From Thioclava sp. ES.031 (GTDB taxonomy: Bacteria; Pseudomonadota; Alphaproteobacteria; Rhodobacterales; Rhodobacteraceae): a stretch of 64,000 nucleotides of DNA. The stretch spans positions 2,916,501 through 2,980,500 of the forward strand of contig NZ_PDJO01000001.1 of assembly GCF_002563775.1 (NCBI RefSeq), written 5' to 3'. The notes below the pieces were generated by a model. The model made no database searches and was not told the origin of the DNA. It worked only from the letters and a program-made list of their open reading frames with translations. Each line of letters opens with the position of its first letter. Within the stretch, counting starts at the first letter, position 1. Positions 50,137 to 59,674 of the stretch are shown here, in pieces. A program made the translations under genes and the position numbers.

Positions 50137-52056
50137 ATGCGGGCAATTTCACGGACAGTTTCGATCGTCGTCGGCGCCAGCCTCACCGGTATGCTCTGGA
50201 CCGGCACGGCCTGGGCCGAAGCCTGGGTGCAGATCGAGGCGAAAAGCTCGCTCGCCCAAGCCGAAGCGCGCGCCCGCGACTGGGCGGGCATGTTCCCCGA
50301 CACGACCGGTTTCCGGCTCGATTCCGGCTGGTACGCGATCGCTCTTGGCCCCTTTGCCGATGATGCGGAGGCGAATGCGCGCCGCCGGGTTCTGCGCCGC
50401 GAGGGGCTGATCCCGCGCGACAGTTTCGTGGCCGATGGCAACAATTTCCGCCAGCAGTTCTGGCCGGTCGGCGCAACCTTGAACGCCCCCGCGCAGGCGC
50501 CCGAACAGCCCGTCCCGCAAGCCGACACTCAAAGCGACGTGCGCGGCGCGCCGATGCCTGCCCCGATCGACGTGGAGCCGTTGGACGGGCCGGATGCGAC
50601 CGCGCAATCGGATGGCCAGACCACGCCCCCGGATACGTCCGCCCAAGACACCGCCACCGCGCCTGAGCCGGTGAGCCCCGGCACCACAGCCGCCGCCGCC
50701 CCGCAGGAGGTCACCCCCGCGCCGGAACCGGTCGAGACGCTGCGGGACTCGCGCCGACTGGAGGCTGCGCTCGATCCGCAGACCAAGCGCGACATCCAGA
50801 CCGCGCTGGAATGGGAAGGCAGCTATCAGGGCGCGATCGACGGGATTTTCGGCCGCGGCACCCGCAGTTCGATCGCCGACTGGCAGATGAAGAACGATTA
50901 CGAGCCGACCGGCGTGCTGTCCTCGACCCAGCAGGCGGCGCTTCTGGACGAGGTCGCCTCCGAGCGCGCGGCGCTGGGGCTGCAGACCGTGACCGAAGAT
51001 CAGGCCGGCATCCGGATCGACCTGCCGATGGGGCTGGTGAAATTCGACCGCTACAACGCGCCCTTCGTGAATTACACGCCCAAGGATGGCAGCGGCGTGC
51101 AGGTTCTGCTGATCTCGCAGCCCGGCGATGCGGCCCGGCTGCGCGGCCTCTATGACGCGATGCAGACGCTCGAAATCGTACCGACGGGGGGCGAGCGCAA
51201 CATCCGCGGCAACAGCTTCACCATCGAAGGCCAGAACAGCGCGGTGCAGTCCTACACCCATGCGGAACTCTCGCGCGGGCAGATCAAGGGTTTCACGCTG
51301 GTCTGGCCCGCCGGGGACGACAAGCGCAGAGCTCGCGTGCTCGACGCGATGAAAAAGAGCTTCACGCCCATCGGCACCTCGTCGCTCGACGCGACGCTCG
51401 GCCAGCCGATGTCGGTGACGCGGGCCGCCCTGATGGCGGGCATCGAGAAGCGCGCGCCGATCTTCTCGCGCTCGGGCTTCTTCATCGATGCCGATGGCCA
51501 TGTGCTGACTGCCGCCGAGGGGCTCGACCAATGCGGGCGGATCACCATCGAGGATCACCCCGCCTCGCTCAGCTTCGACGGCGGCGCCAAGGGCTATGCG
51601 GTTCTGACCCCGAATGACACGCTGGCGCCCAAGGAGGTAGCGAAGTTCAACCCCGATGCCCCGATGGCCGGGAGCAAGGTGGCGGTGGCGGGCTTCTCCT
51701 ATCCCGAAGCGCTCTCCGCGCCGGTGCTGAATTTCGGCACGCTCTCCGCTCTCAAGGGGCTGGAAGGGCAAGACAATCAGGCCCGGATCGAGGCGCAGAC
51801 CCGCGCGGGCGATGTGGGCGGACCGGTTCTCGACGGCTCCGGCGCGGTCGTGGGGATGTTGCTGCCTTCGAATGACAACGCCAATCGCGTGCTGCCCGAC
51901 AACCTGACCGTTGCGCTGCAGGCGAAGGCAATGGCGCCGGGCCTGTCGGACAATGGCTTTACCCCGAAAGCGGCAGGTATCTCGGTCAATCGCGACCCCG
52001 AAGACCTGCAGCAGATCGCGGATGGGATGGTGGTGCAGATTTCCTGCTGGAAGTGA
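50137..52056 (+). CDS. Exported SPOR / peptidoglycan-binding pseudo-serine protease
   Basis: 639 residues. Signal peptide cleaved near WAEA. A SPOR-like fold spans about 28-105 (AWVQIEAKSSLAQAEARARD ... SGWYAIALGPF). A Pro/Ala/Thr linker follows at 115-205. A PG_binding_1 domain lies near 215-275 (GAIDGIFGRGTRSSIADWQM), and a trypsin-like domain occupies the last 190. In that domain the His position reads LTAAEGL rather than TNAHV, and the Ser position reads GDVGGPVL rather than GDSGGP. It probably binds wall and does not cut. Confidence 0.82.
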   Translation: MRAISRTVSIVVGASLTGMLWTGTAWAEAWVQIEAKSSLAQAEARARDWAGMFPDTTGFRLDSGWYAIALGPFADDAEANARRRVLRREGLIPRDSFVADGNNFRQQFWPVGATLNAPAQAPEQPVPQADTQSDVRGAPMPAPIDVEPLDGPDATAQSDGQTTPPDTSAQDTATAPEPVSPGTTAAAAPQEVTPAPEPVETLRDSRRLEAALDPQTKRDIQTALEWEGSYQGAIDGIFGRGTRSSIADWQMKNDYEPTGVLSSTQQAALLDEVASERAALGLQTVTEDQAGIRIDLPMGLVKFDRYNAPFVNYTPKDGSGVQVLLISQPGDAARLRGLYDAMQTLEIVPTGGERNIRGNSFTIEGQNSAVQSYTHAELSRGQIKGFTLVWPAGDDKRRARVLDAMKKSFTPIGTSSLDATLGQPMSVTRAALMAGIEKRAPIFSRSGFFIDADGHVLTAAEGLDQCGRITIEDHPASLSFDGGAKGYAVLTPNDTLAPKEVAKFNPDAPMAGSKVAVAGFSYPEALSAPVLNFGTLSALKGLEGQDNQARIEAQTRAGDVGGPVLDGSGAVVGMLLPSNDNANRVLPDNLTVALQAKAMAPGLSDNGFTPKAAGISVNRDPEDLQQIADGMVVQISCWK

Positions 52057-53514
52057 TCAGCCCCGCCAGAAGCGCGGCAGCAGCAGCACGAGCACGCTCA
52101 TCAGTTCGAGCCGCCCGATACACATTGCCGCACTCATCAGCCATTTCGCGCTGTCCGGGAAATCCGCGACCGAGCCGTTCGCGGTGATCTCCGGCCCCCA
52201 TGCAGGGCCGATATTCGCAATCGAGGTCCAGGCGGCGGTCATCGCGGTCTCGGTCCCGAGGCCGGTGAAGGTCAGCGCGATGATCAGCATCCCGAAAATC
52301 AGGATGAACAACGAGAAGAACGCCATCACCGAGTTGACCACGCTATCCTCGACCGGGCGGCCGTCATATTGCACCTTCAGCAGACGGTGCGGCGAGTAGA
52401 GCCGCTGGATCTGCGCCTTGATCGCTTCGAGAAGGATCAGGTAGCGGAACACCTTGACCGAACAGGCGGTGGAGGCCGTGCAGCCCCCGATCAGCCCGGA
52501 AATCAGCAGGATCGTGAAGGCCAGATGCCCCCATTGGGTCACGTCCTCCGAGGCATAGCCCGTGCCGGTGAAGGTCGAGACCACGTTGAACGTCACCTCG
52601 CGCAGCGTCGGCCAGAAGGACGCCTCGTGGCGGATCATCCGGTAAAGCACGATGATCGCGATCGCATAGCCCATCCAGCGCAGGAAGGCGCGCACCTGCG
52701 GGTCGCGCCAGAGCGGCATCGTGTCGCCGCGCATCACCTGCACGAAGCGGATGAACGGCATCGCGGCCAGCGCCATGAAGACCGAGGCCGCGTATTCCGG
52801 CGCGCCCTTATAGGTGGCGAAGCTGGCGTCGTAATTGGAAAACCCGCCGGTGCTCATCGTGGTGAGCGCATGCATGATCGCGTCGAACCCCTTCATCCCG
52901 AGCCCGAGATAGGTCAGCGCGCAGGCGATGGTCAGCCCGACATAGATGCGGATCAGCGCGGTCGAGATATCCATCGCGCGCGGCAGGATTTTCCCAAGCG
53001 TATCAAACCCTTCCGAACGGAAGAACTGCATCCCGCCGACCTTCATCACCGGCAGGAAGATCATCGCGACGATGATGATCCCCAGACCGCCCAGCCATTG
53101 CAGCAGCCCGCGCCAGAGGTTCACCCCCGGCGGCAACCCGTCGAGATGCGGAATCGCGGTAGTGCCGGTCGTGGTCAGCCCCGACATCGCCTCGAAATAG
53201 GCATCGACCAGCGACAGATGCGGCGCACCCAGCATGAAAGGCAGCGCCCCGAAGAAGGGCAGCGTCAGCCAGACGAGCGAGGTCAGCAGAAAGCTTTGAT
53301 GGATCGACAGCGTCCGGGCCAGCCCGTCACGCGAGGCCAGCGCCAGCAGCGCCCCCGCCGTGGTCGTCAGCACCGCGCTTTCGACGAAAACCAGCCAATG
53401 CGCTGCGCCATATCCCAAATCCACCGCTGCGGGGATAAGCATCGTCAGCCCCAGCACGGATGTCAGCATTCCGATGATATATCCAACCGGGCGCAGATCG
53501 ATCATGCGCCCCAC
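52057..53514 (-). CDS. trkH: TrkH-family potassium uptake protein
   Basis: A 485-residue membrane protein with four M1-P-M2 repeats. Selectivity-loop segments such as MSGLTTTGTT, TMSTGGFSNYD, FTGTGYAS and TSIANIGPAWG are visible. It moves K+ (with Na+ or H+) and needs TrkA, which is not in the window. Its stop abuts the stop of the pseudo-protease with no spacer. Confidence 0.94.
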   Translation of the reverse strand: MGRMIDLRPVGYIIGMLTSVLGLTMLIPAAVDLGYGAAHWLVFVESAVLTTTAGALLALASRDGLARTLSIHQSFLLTSLVWLTLPFFGALPFMLGAPHLSLVDAYFEAMSGLTTTGTTAIPHLDGLPPGVNLWRGLLQWLGGLGIIIVAMIFLPVMKVGGMQFFRSEGFDTLGKILPRAMDISTALIRIYVGLTIACALTYLGLGMKGFDAIMHALTTMSTGGFSNYDASFATYKGAPEYAASVFMALAAMPFIRFVQVMRGDTMPLWRDPQVRAFLRWMGYAIAIIVLYRMIRHEASFWPTLREVTFNVVSTFTGTGYASEDVTQWGHLAFTILLISGLIGGCTASTACSVKVFRYLILLEAIKAQIQRLYSPHRLLKVQYDGRPVEDSVVNSVMAFFSLFILIFGMLIIALTFTGLGTETAMTAAWTSIANIGPAWGPEITANGSVADFPDSAKWLMSAAMCIGRLELMSVLVLLLPRFWRG

Positions 53515-53695
53515 CTTGCCCAGAGCGCCGGTCTAGTCAATCCCAGACGGGCCGGGACGGACTTGCAGTGGCGCAGCGTGACTTTGCAAACCCGAGCGGT
53601 TTGGTCAGTAAATTTGCCCAACTTTGCAGGTAGGCCCTTGCGCTGCGGCGCGGCAACGCTACCGTAGCGCCACTTTCGACAACAGGGAGAACGCT

Positions 53696-56600
53696 ATGTT
53701 CAACAAGATCCTCGTGGCCAACCGTGGCGAGATCGCCATCCGAGTGATGCGCGCCGCCAACGAGCTCGGCAAAAAGACGGTCGCCGTCTATGCCGAAGAG
53801 GACAAGTTGGGCCTGCACCGTTTCAAGGCCGATGAAGCGTATCGCATTGGCGAAGGGCTCTCCCCCGTCGGCGCCTATCTCTCGATCGAGGAAATCATCC
53901 GCGTCGCCAAGGAAAGCGGCGCCGATGCGATCCATCCGGGCTATGGCCTGCTGTCGGAAAACCCCGATTTCGTCGAAGCCTGCGACGCCGCCGGCATCAC
54001 TTTCATCGGCCCGAAGGCCGAAACGATGCGCGCGCTCGGCGACAAGGCCTCGGCGCGCCGGGTTGCGATAAAGGCCGACGTGCCGGTCATCCCCGCGACC
54101 GAGGTGCTGGGCGAAGATTTCGACGCGATCAAGAAAGAGGCCGCAGAGATCGGCTACCCGCTGATGCTGAAAGCCAGCTGGGGCGGCGGCGGGCGCGGCA
54201 TGCGCCCGATCCTCGGCGAGGACGAACTGGTCGAGAAGGTCCGCGAGGGCCGTCGCGAAGCCGAGGCCGCTTTCGGCAATGGCGAGGGCTATCTCGAGAA
54301 GATGATCATCCGCGCGCGCCACGTCGAGGTGCAGCTGCTGGGCGACACGCATGGCAATCTCTATCACCTCTACGAGCGCGACTGCACCGTGCAGCGCCGC
54401 AACCAGAAGGTCGTCGAACGCGCCCCTGCCCCGTATCTCTCGGACGAACAGCGCGAAGAGGTCTGCCAGCTCGCGCTGAAGATCGGTCAGGCGGTCGGCT
54501 ATGAATGCGCCGGCACGGTCGAATTCCTGATGGATATGGACTCGGACAAGTTCTACTTCATCGAGGTCAACCCGCGCGTTCAGGTCGAGCATACCGTGAC
54601 CGAAGAGGTCACCGGCATCGACATCGTGCAGGCCCAGATCAAGATCGCCGAGGGCGCGACGCTGGCCGAGGCCACCCGCGCCAAATCTCAGGACGAGATC
54701 GAACTGTCGGGCCACGCGCTGCAATGCCGTGTGACCACCGAGGATCCGCAGAACAACTTCATCCCCGATTACGGCCGCCTGACCGCCTATCGCTCGGCGA
54801 CCGGCAACGGCATCCGCCTCGACGGCGGCACCGCCTATGCAGGCGGCGTCATCACCCGCTACTACGACTCGCTTCTGGTGAAAGTCACAGCCTGGGCGCA
54901 GGACCCCGATCAGGCGATCCGCCGGATGGACCGCGCCCTGCGCGAATTCCGTATCCGCGGGGTGAGCACGAATATCGACTTCGTCATCAACCTGCTCAAG
55001 CACCCGACCTTCCTCGACATGAGCTACACGACGAAGTTCATCGACACGACGCCGGAGCTGTTCGACTTCAAGCAGCGCCGCGACCGGGGCACCAAGATCC
55101 TGACCTATATCGCGGATATCACCGTGAACGGTCACCCCGAGACCGCGGGCCGCAACAAACCCCATGCCGAGGCGAAACCGCCGCGCCTGCCCGCCTTCAG
55201 GGATGAGGCAAAATCGGGCAGCCGGAACCTGCTGGAGAAGGAAGGCGCGAAGGCGGTCGCCGATTGGATGAAGGCGCAGAAGAAGCTTCTGCTGACCGAC
55301 ACCACGATGCGCGACGGCCACCAGTCGCTGCTGGCGACCCGGATGCGCTCGATCGACATGATCAAGGCAGCCCCCGCCTATGCCTCGAACCTCAGTGACC
55401 TGTTCTCGGTCGAATGCTGGGGCGGCGCGACCTTCGACGTGGCTTACCGCTTCTTGCAGGAATGCCCGTGGCAGCGCCTGCGCGACATCCGCGAGGAAAT
55501 GCCCAACATCCTGACGCAGATGCTGCTGCGTGCCTCGAACGGCGTGGGCTATACGAACTACCCCGACAACGTGGTGCAGTTCTTCGTTAAGCAGGCGGCG
55601 GAGAGCGGCGTCGACGTGTTCCGCGTCTTCGACTCGCTGAACTGGGTCGAGAACATGCGCGTCGCGATGGATGCGGTGATCGAGAGCGGCAAGATCTGCG
55701 AAGGCACGATCTGCTACACCGGCGATATCCTCGATCCCGACCGCGCCAAGTATGACCTGAAATACTATATCGGCATGGCGAAGGAGCTGGAGGCCGCGGG
55801 CGCGCATGTGCTGGGTCTCAAGGATATGGCGGGCCTGCTGAAACCCGCCGCCGCCCGCAAGCTGATCGCGGCGCTGAAGGAAGAGGTCGATATCCCGATC
55901 CACTTCCACACCCATGACACGAGCGGAATCGCGGGCGCGACCATTCTCGCAGCCGCCGATGCAGGCGTCGACGCGGTGGATGCGGCGATGGACGCCTTCT
56001 CGGGCGGCACCTCGCAGCCCTGTCTCGGCTCGATCGTGGAGGCGCTGGCCCATACCGAGCGCGATACCGGCCTCGATATCCACGCGATCCGGATGATGTC
56101 GAACTATTGGGAGGCCGTGCGCCACCAATATGCAGCCTTCGAGAGCGGCCTCGAAGCCCCGGCCTCCGAGGTCTATCTCCACGAGATGCCCGGCGGCCAG
56201 TTCACCAACCTCAAGGCGCAGGCGCGCTCGCTGGGGCTGGAAGAGCGCTGGCACGAGGTGGCCCAGGCCTATGCCGACGCCAACCAGATCTTCGGCGATA
56301 TCGTGAAGGTCACGCCGTCCTCGAAAGTCGTGGGCGACATGGCGCTGATGATGGTCGCGCAGGGGCTGTCGAAGGAAGACGTGCTCGACCCGGCCAAGGA
56401 TGTCTCCTTCCCGGATTCGGTCATCGACATGATGCGCGGCAATCTCGGCCAACCGCCCGGCGGCTGGCCCGAGGGGGTTGTGAAGAAGGTGCTCAAGGGC
56501 GAGCATCCCTCGACCGAGCGCCCCGGCAAGAACCTGCCCCCGGTCGATCTGGAAGCCGCCCGCAAGGAGGTCTCCGAGCAGCTCGACGGGCGTGAAATCG

Positions 56601-57130
56601 ACAATGAGGATCTCGCGGGATACCTGATGTATCCCAAGGTCTTCACCGATTACGCGAGCCGCCACGAAGCCTATGGGCCGGTGCGCACCCTGCCCACCCC
56701 GGTCTTCTTCTACGGGATGGAGCCGCAGGACGAGATCTCCGCCGAGATCGACCCCGGCAAGACGCTGGAGATCCGCTATCTCACCACCGGCGAGACCGAC
56801 GAGCTGGGCGAGGTGAAGGTCTATTTCGAACTCAACGGCCAGCCCCGCGCCGTGCGCGTCCCGAACCGCGCGGTGAAGGCGACGACGGCGGCGAAGCCGA
56901 AGGCCGAAGCGGGCAACCCGAACCATATCGGCGCGCCGATGCCGGGCTCGATCGCCTCGATCGCGGTCAATGTCGGCCAGAAGGTGAAGCCGGGTGATAT
57001 GCTCCTGACCATCGAAGCGATGAAGATGGAGACGGGCATCCATTCCGACCGCGAAGCCACGGTGAAGGCGATCCATGTCTCGCCGGGTGCCCAGATCGAC
57101 GCGAAGGATCTGCTGATCGAACTGGAGTAA
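53696..57130 (+). CDS. pyc: Pyruvate carboxylase
   Basis: A 1144-residue single-chain enzyme making oxaloacetate from pyruvate and bicarbonate. The biotin carboxylase domain (about 1-450) begins MFNKILVANRGEIAIRVMRA and has KASWGGGGRGMR and EVNPRVQVEHTVTEE. The carboxyltransferase barrel (about 530-800) has TTMRDGHQSLLATRMR, GGATFDVAYRFL and HFHTHDTSG. The C-terminal carrier has biotin Lys1110 in EAMKMET. AGGGAGA precedes ATG 53696. Confidence 0.98.
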   Translation: MFNKILVANRGEIAIRVMRAANELGKKTVAVYAEEDKLGLHRFKADEAYRIGEGLSPVGAYLSIEEIIRVAKESGADAIHPGYGLLSENPDFVEACDAAGITFIGPKAETMRALGDKASARRVAIKADVPVIPATEVLGEDFDAIKKEAAEIGYPLMLKASWGGGGRGMRPILGEDELVEKVREGRREAEAAFGNGEGYLEKMIIRARHVEVQLLGDTHGNLYHLYERDCTVQRRNQKVVERAPAPYLSDEQREEVCQLALKIGQAVGYECAGTVEFLMDMDSDKFYFIEVNPRVQVEHTVTEEVTGIDIVQAQIKIAEGATLAEATRAKSQDEIELSGHALQCRVTTEDPQNNFIPDYGRLTAYRSATGNGIRLDGGTAYAGGVITRYYDSLLVKVTAWAQDPDQAIRRMDRALREFRIRGVSTNIDFVINLLKHPTFLDMSYTTKFIDTTPELFDFKQRRDRGTKILTYIADITVNGHPETAGRNKPHAEAKPPRLPAFRDEAKSGSRNLLEKEGAKAVADWMKAQKKLLLTDTTMRDGHQSLLATRMRSIDMIKAAPAYASNLSDLFSVECWGGATFDVAYRFLQECPWQRLRDIREEMPNILTQMLLRASNGVGYTNYPDNVVQFFVKQAAESGVDVFRVFDSLNWVENMRVAMDAVIESGKICEGTICYTGDILDPDRAKYDLKYYIGMAKELEAAGAHVLGLKDMAGLLKPAAARKLIAALKEEVDIPIHFHTHDTSGIAGATILAAADAGVDAVDAAMDAFSGGTSQPCLGSIVEALAHTERDTGLDIHAIRMMSNYWEAVRHQYAAFESGLEAPASEVYLHEMPGGQFTNLKAQARSLGLEERWHEVAQAYADANQIFGDIVKVTPSSKVVGDMALMMVAQGLSKEDVLDPAKDVSFPDSVIDMMRGNLGQPPGGWPEGVVKKVLKGEHPSTERPGKNLPPVDLEAARKEVSEQLDGREIDNEDLAGYLMYPKVFTDYASRHEAYGPVRTLPTPVFFYGMEPQDEISAEIDPGKTLEIRYLTTGETDELGEVKVYFELNGQPRAVRVPNRAVKATTAAKPKAEAGNPNHIGAPMPGSIASIAVNVGQKVKPGDMLLTIEAMKMETGIHSDREATVKAIHVSPGAQIDAKDLLIELE

Positions 57131-57149
57131 TCCGCAATCCCCAAAACAA

Positions 57150-57192
57150 AAACGCGCGCCGAGGCCCTGCCCCGGCGCGCGTTTCGTTTATT
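57150..57192 (+). terminator. Intrinsic terminator after pyc
   Basis: Perfect 12-bp stem AAACGCGCGCCG/CGGCGCGCGTTT with an 11-base loop, then CGTTTATT, 19 bases past the pyc stop. Confidence 0.9.
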
Positions 57193-57240
57193 GGCCAGAT
57201 CAGACCCTGAACGTCGTTGGCGACACGGAGGCCCCTGTTT

Positions 57241-57272
57241 CTTGTCGACGCCCTACCGGCAGCGTTGACAAG
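57241..57272. promoter_or_regulatory. Long dyad upstream of the asparagine-synthetase-like gene
   Basis: Arms CTTGTCGACGC and GCGTTGACAAG match at 10 of 11 positions, separated by 10 bases. It lies 77 bp before ATG 57349 and 57 bp past the pyc terminator T-run, so it belongs to the next gene. It may be an operator or an mRNA stem. Confidence 0.5.
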
Positions 57273-57348
57273 ACCGTCCGGGATTATAGGATCGTAACGA
57301 ATTTTACCGGCATCTTAATCTATTCATTATTTTCAGAAAGATTTGTGA

Positions 57349-58938
57349 ATGACGACGATTAGAGCGGAGTCCGACTGCGCGAAAGCAGGAGTCAATTTCG
57401 AAAGAATCTCGCGCTGGCAATATCTCCTGACAAAACGTGAGATTACGGACACGATCCTGAAGCGTTTCAGTTTCGGCGGCTGGCACCTTCATGTCGGCGA
57501 CGGTGTGTGCGTTTCGCAGCTGGAAGATGCCAATGGCCGTGCGCTCGGCCTTTTCATCGGTATCGGCGTCGATAACGCGACCTTGGTGAAGGGCACCCAC
57601 AAAATCGCGTCACTGGATTTGGATCGCAAAAGCTTCTTCGAGGATTTCGAAGACTGGCTCTTTTACGTTTCCGGTCGGTATAATGTGTTTATTGCCAAAG
57701 GCGATTCAAAACGATTTTACAGTGACGCAGTCGGTATGAATGGCATGGTCTATGACCGTGAAGAGCGACAGGTCGCTTCAAGCCTTGCCCTTTGCATCGA
57801 GCGCGATGCGGCACCCCATCCGCTATACGACCATTCTCTCATCGCGCGCGGCGAAGGCAATTACAGCCTGTTCCACACTTACGATAAGGATGTCCGCCGC
57901 GGTAATCCGAATTTCTATCTCGATCTGAATGACTTTTCCGAAACTCGCTTTTGGCCGCGCGACGAGGATTTCACGACAGATCGATCGCATGACGAAATTT
58001 ACGAAGAAATAATTCAACGAACCTCGAAGGTTATCGGAGAGATTAACGCCAATTTCAAAACTGCGCTCCCGTTATCGGGAGGGCAGGATAGCCGCTTACT
58101 CGCTTCGATATCGCGCACGAACCTCGCGGGCTTCGATCAATTTTTCACGCATATCCATAACTACGCGAGCAGGATCGACGCAACGATCGCTGGAACACTC
58201 GCGAAGGTCCTGCAGGTCGACCATGAAATCCACGACAAGCGGAATATCAAGGTCTCTGAGGAGGATGTTTCGCGGTTCGAAGCCGAATTCCATGCCGCGC
58301 TCGGGTTCAAGAAAAAGCTGACCCGAGAAGTCGCTCATGGGCTGCATGAATGCCTCGAGGATAGAATGGTAATCCTGCGTGGCCACCAAACCGACTTGTT
58401 GCGTGCCGTGTTCATCGACAAATTGGGCGAGGACGGACGAAATAACCTGCGCTGGCAAGTCAAACGACTGCTGATCGTTCCGGGCAAAGCGTTCGACCGC
58501 AAGACATACAGGACGTTTCTACCCGAATATCAGAACTGGGTCGAAACGCTTCCGGAAAACGCTGCGAAACGCCAAGTCGATCTTATGTTCCTCGAAATAT
58601 ACTACAGCTCGACAATCGGGCTCATTTTCCCCGCGCTTACGCGAAATTTCTTCATGTCGCCCTTCAACAGTCGACATCTGATATCTCTGTCTCTTTCAAT
58701 CGAAGAAGGCTATCGCAAAAACAGCTTTGCGGTTAACGATATTATCTTCCAAGTCGATCCTGAACTTCACGACGTGCCCTTCGATTATGAATTCGGCGGT
58801 GCCGATCTCGGGCGCATCGACGACCAACAGGCGATGGCGGAGCTGACAGCCGCGCGCCGAAAAGCCAGCGAAACGCGCGTCGCACTCAGGACGCGGCACC
58901 CAGATTTGGCGGCGTCCGAGGACGTCCTTGTGCCCTGA
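57349..58938 (+). CDS. Asparagine-synthetase-like PP-loop protein, probably acquired
   Basis: 529 residues. The C-terminal half has the PP-loop ATP pyrophosphatase motif SGGQDS (243-248, in ALPLSGGQDSRLLAS). The N-terminal half resembles a glutaminase fold (YVSGRYNVFIAKGD ... FYSDAVGMNGMVYD) but has no Cys at position 2, so glutamine hydrolysis is unlikely. GC falls to roughly 37-55 percent in sampled 60-base blocks against 60-68 percent around it, and codons differ. Such proteins amidate or adenylate metabolites or polysaccharide precursors. No operon partner. Confidence 0.75.
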   Translation: MTTIRAESDCAKAGVNFERISRWQYLLTKREITDTILKRFSFGGWHLHVGDGVCVSQLEDANGRALGLFIGIGVDNATLVKGTHKIASLDLDRKSFFEDFEDWLFYVSGRYNVFIAKGDSKRFYSDAVGMNGMVYDREERQVASSLALCIERDAAPHPLYDHSLIARGEGNYSLFHTYDKDVRRGNPNFYLDLNDFSETRFWPRDEDFTTDRSHDEIYEEIIQRTSKVIGEINANFKTALPLSGGQDSRLLASISRTNLAGFDQFFTHIHNYASRIDATIAGTLAKVLQVDHEIHDKRNIKVSEEDVSRFEAEFHAALGFKKKLTREVAHGLHECLEDRMVILRGHQTDLLRAVFIDKLGEDGRNNLRWQVKRLLIVPGKAFDRKTYRTFLPEYQNWVETLPENAAKRQVDLMFLEIYYSSTIGLIFPALTRNFFMSPFNSRHLISLSLSIEEGYRKNSFAVNDIIFQVDPELHDVPFDYEFGGADLGRIDDQQAMAELTAARRKASETRVALRTRHPDLAASEDVLVP

Positions 58939-59119
58939 GCGACAAGCTTGCGCATGAAGCTCGAGGGACAAAGGTCACTGTCGACGGCTTGACCTCTCAC
59001 TCGCGGCGGCGCAACAGGTCTCCGCGCGTGTCCGGTCTTGAGACGTCGTCATTTGCGTGATGCGCCACCGACAACCGGCTGCACGTCTTGCAGATGGCGA
59101 AGGAGGTGCCCCCCTCTTT
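58939..59119. other. Spacer without a recognised feature
   Basis: 181 bp between convergent genes. GC returns to the genome level. I see no strong hairpin with a T-run and no gene. Confidence 0.4.
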
Positions 59120-59611
59120 TTACGATCTCTTGTCGCAATTCGGCTGCGAAGAGGCGGCGCCCCCTGCCCCGGCCTGGATCGTCTGAACCGGCTTGCAGGA
59201 GCCCCAGGCCGTTTCGACCCGATACCCCTGCGGGCGCATCGAAATCGACGCCTGGCGATTGGACTTGAGGAGGGTCACGCGAAATTCGATCCGCGGTGCG
59301 TAATGGTTCACCTTCGACTCGAGCCTCTTGACCGTCCAACCGAAGGTCGTGCGCTTCGGATTGTCGACCATGACCTGAACCGACTGCGGCTTCAGGTGGT
59401 AATAGTTGAGGAACTGATCGAAGACCTGCCAATCCTGCCCGGGCTCACGAAACAGGTCGAGGTGGTGCGGCGTCGAAGTCGACAAGTGGCCTGTGTTGAA
59501 CAGGCAGTCGACCAGCTCCGTGCCGCCCGGCAGTTTTAGCTGCGTATTCTGGGCCAGAACCGGGCCGCTAAGACAGATTGCGCAAAGAGAAAGAGAGAAG
59601 AAACGGAGCAT
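59120..59611 (-). CDS. Secreted protein of unknown function
   Basis: 163 residues. Signal peptide FFSLSLCAICLSGPVLAQ, cleaved after residue 20. The mature part has two cysteines (VDCLFNTG and GSCKPVQ), suggesting one disulfide, plus His/Tyr-rich stretches (HHLDLF, NYYHLKPQ). A GAGG box precedes ATG 59611. It is 63 bp downstream of soxG but has its own start signals. No family recognised. Confidence 0.7.
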   Translation of the reverse strand: MLRFFSLSLCAICLSGPVLAQNTQLKLPGGTELVDCLFNTGHLSTSTPHHLDLFREPGQDWQVFDQFLNYYHLKPQSVQVMVDNPKRTTFGWTVKRLESKVNHYAPRIEFRVTLLKSNRQASISMRPQGYRVETAWGSCKPVQTIQAGAGGAASSQPNCDKRS

Positions 59612-59674
59612 GTGGCCTCGAAAAATGACACGGGCGCAGCACCGCCCGCATCATACGAAACCACTGGCCTGAGA

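Noticed and set aside
53537..57076. 1179-codon reverse-strand open frame
   Set aside because: Antisense to pyruvate carboxylase in the codon-mirror frame; no recognisable domain and no ribosome binding site.
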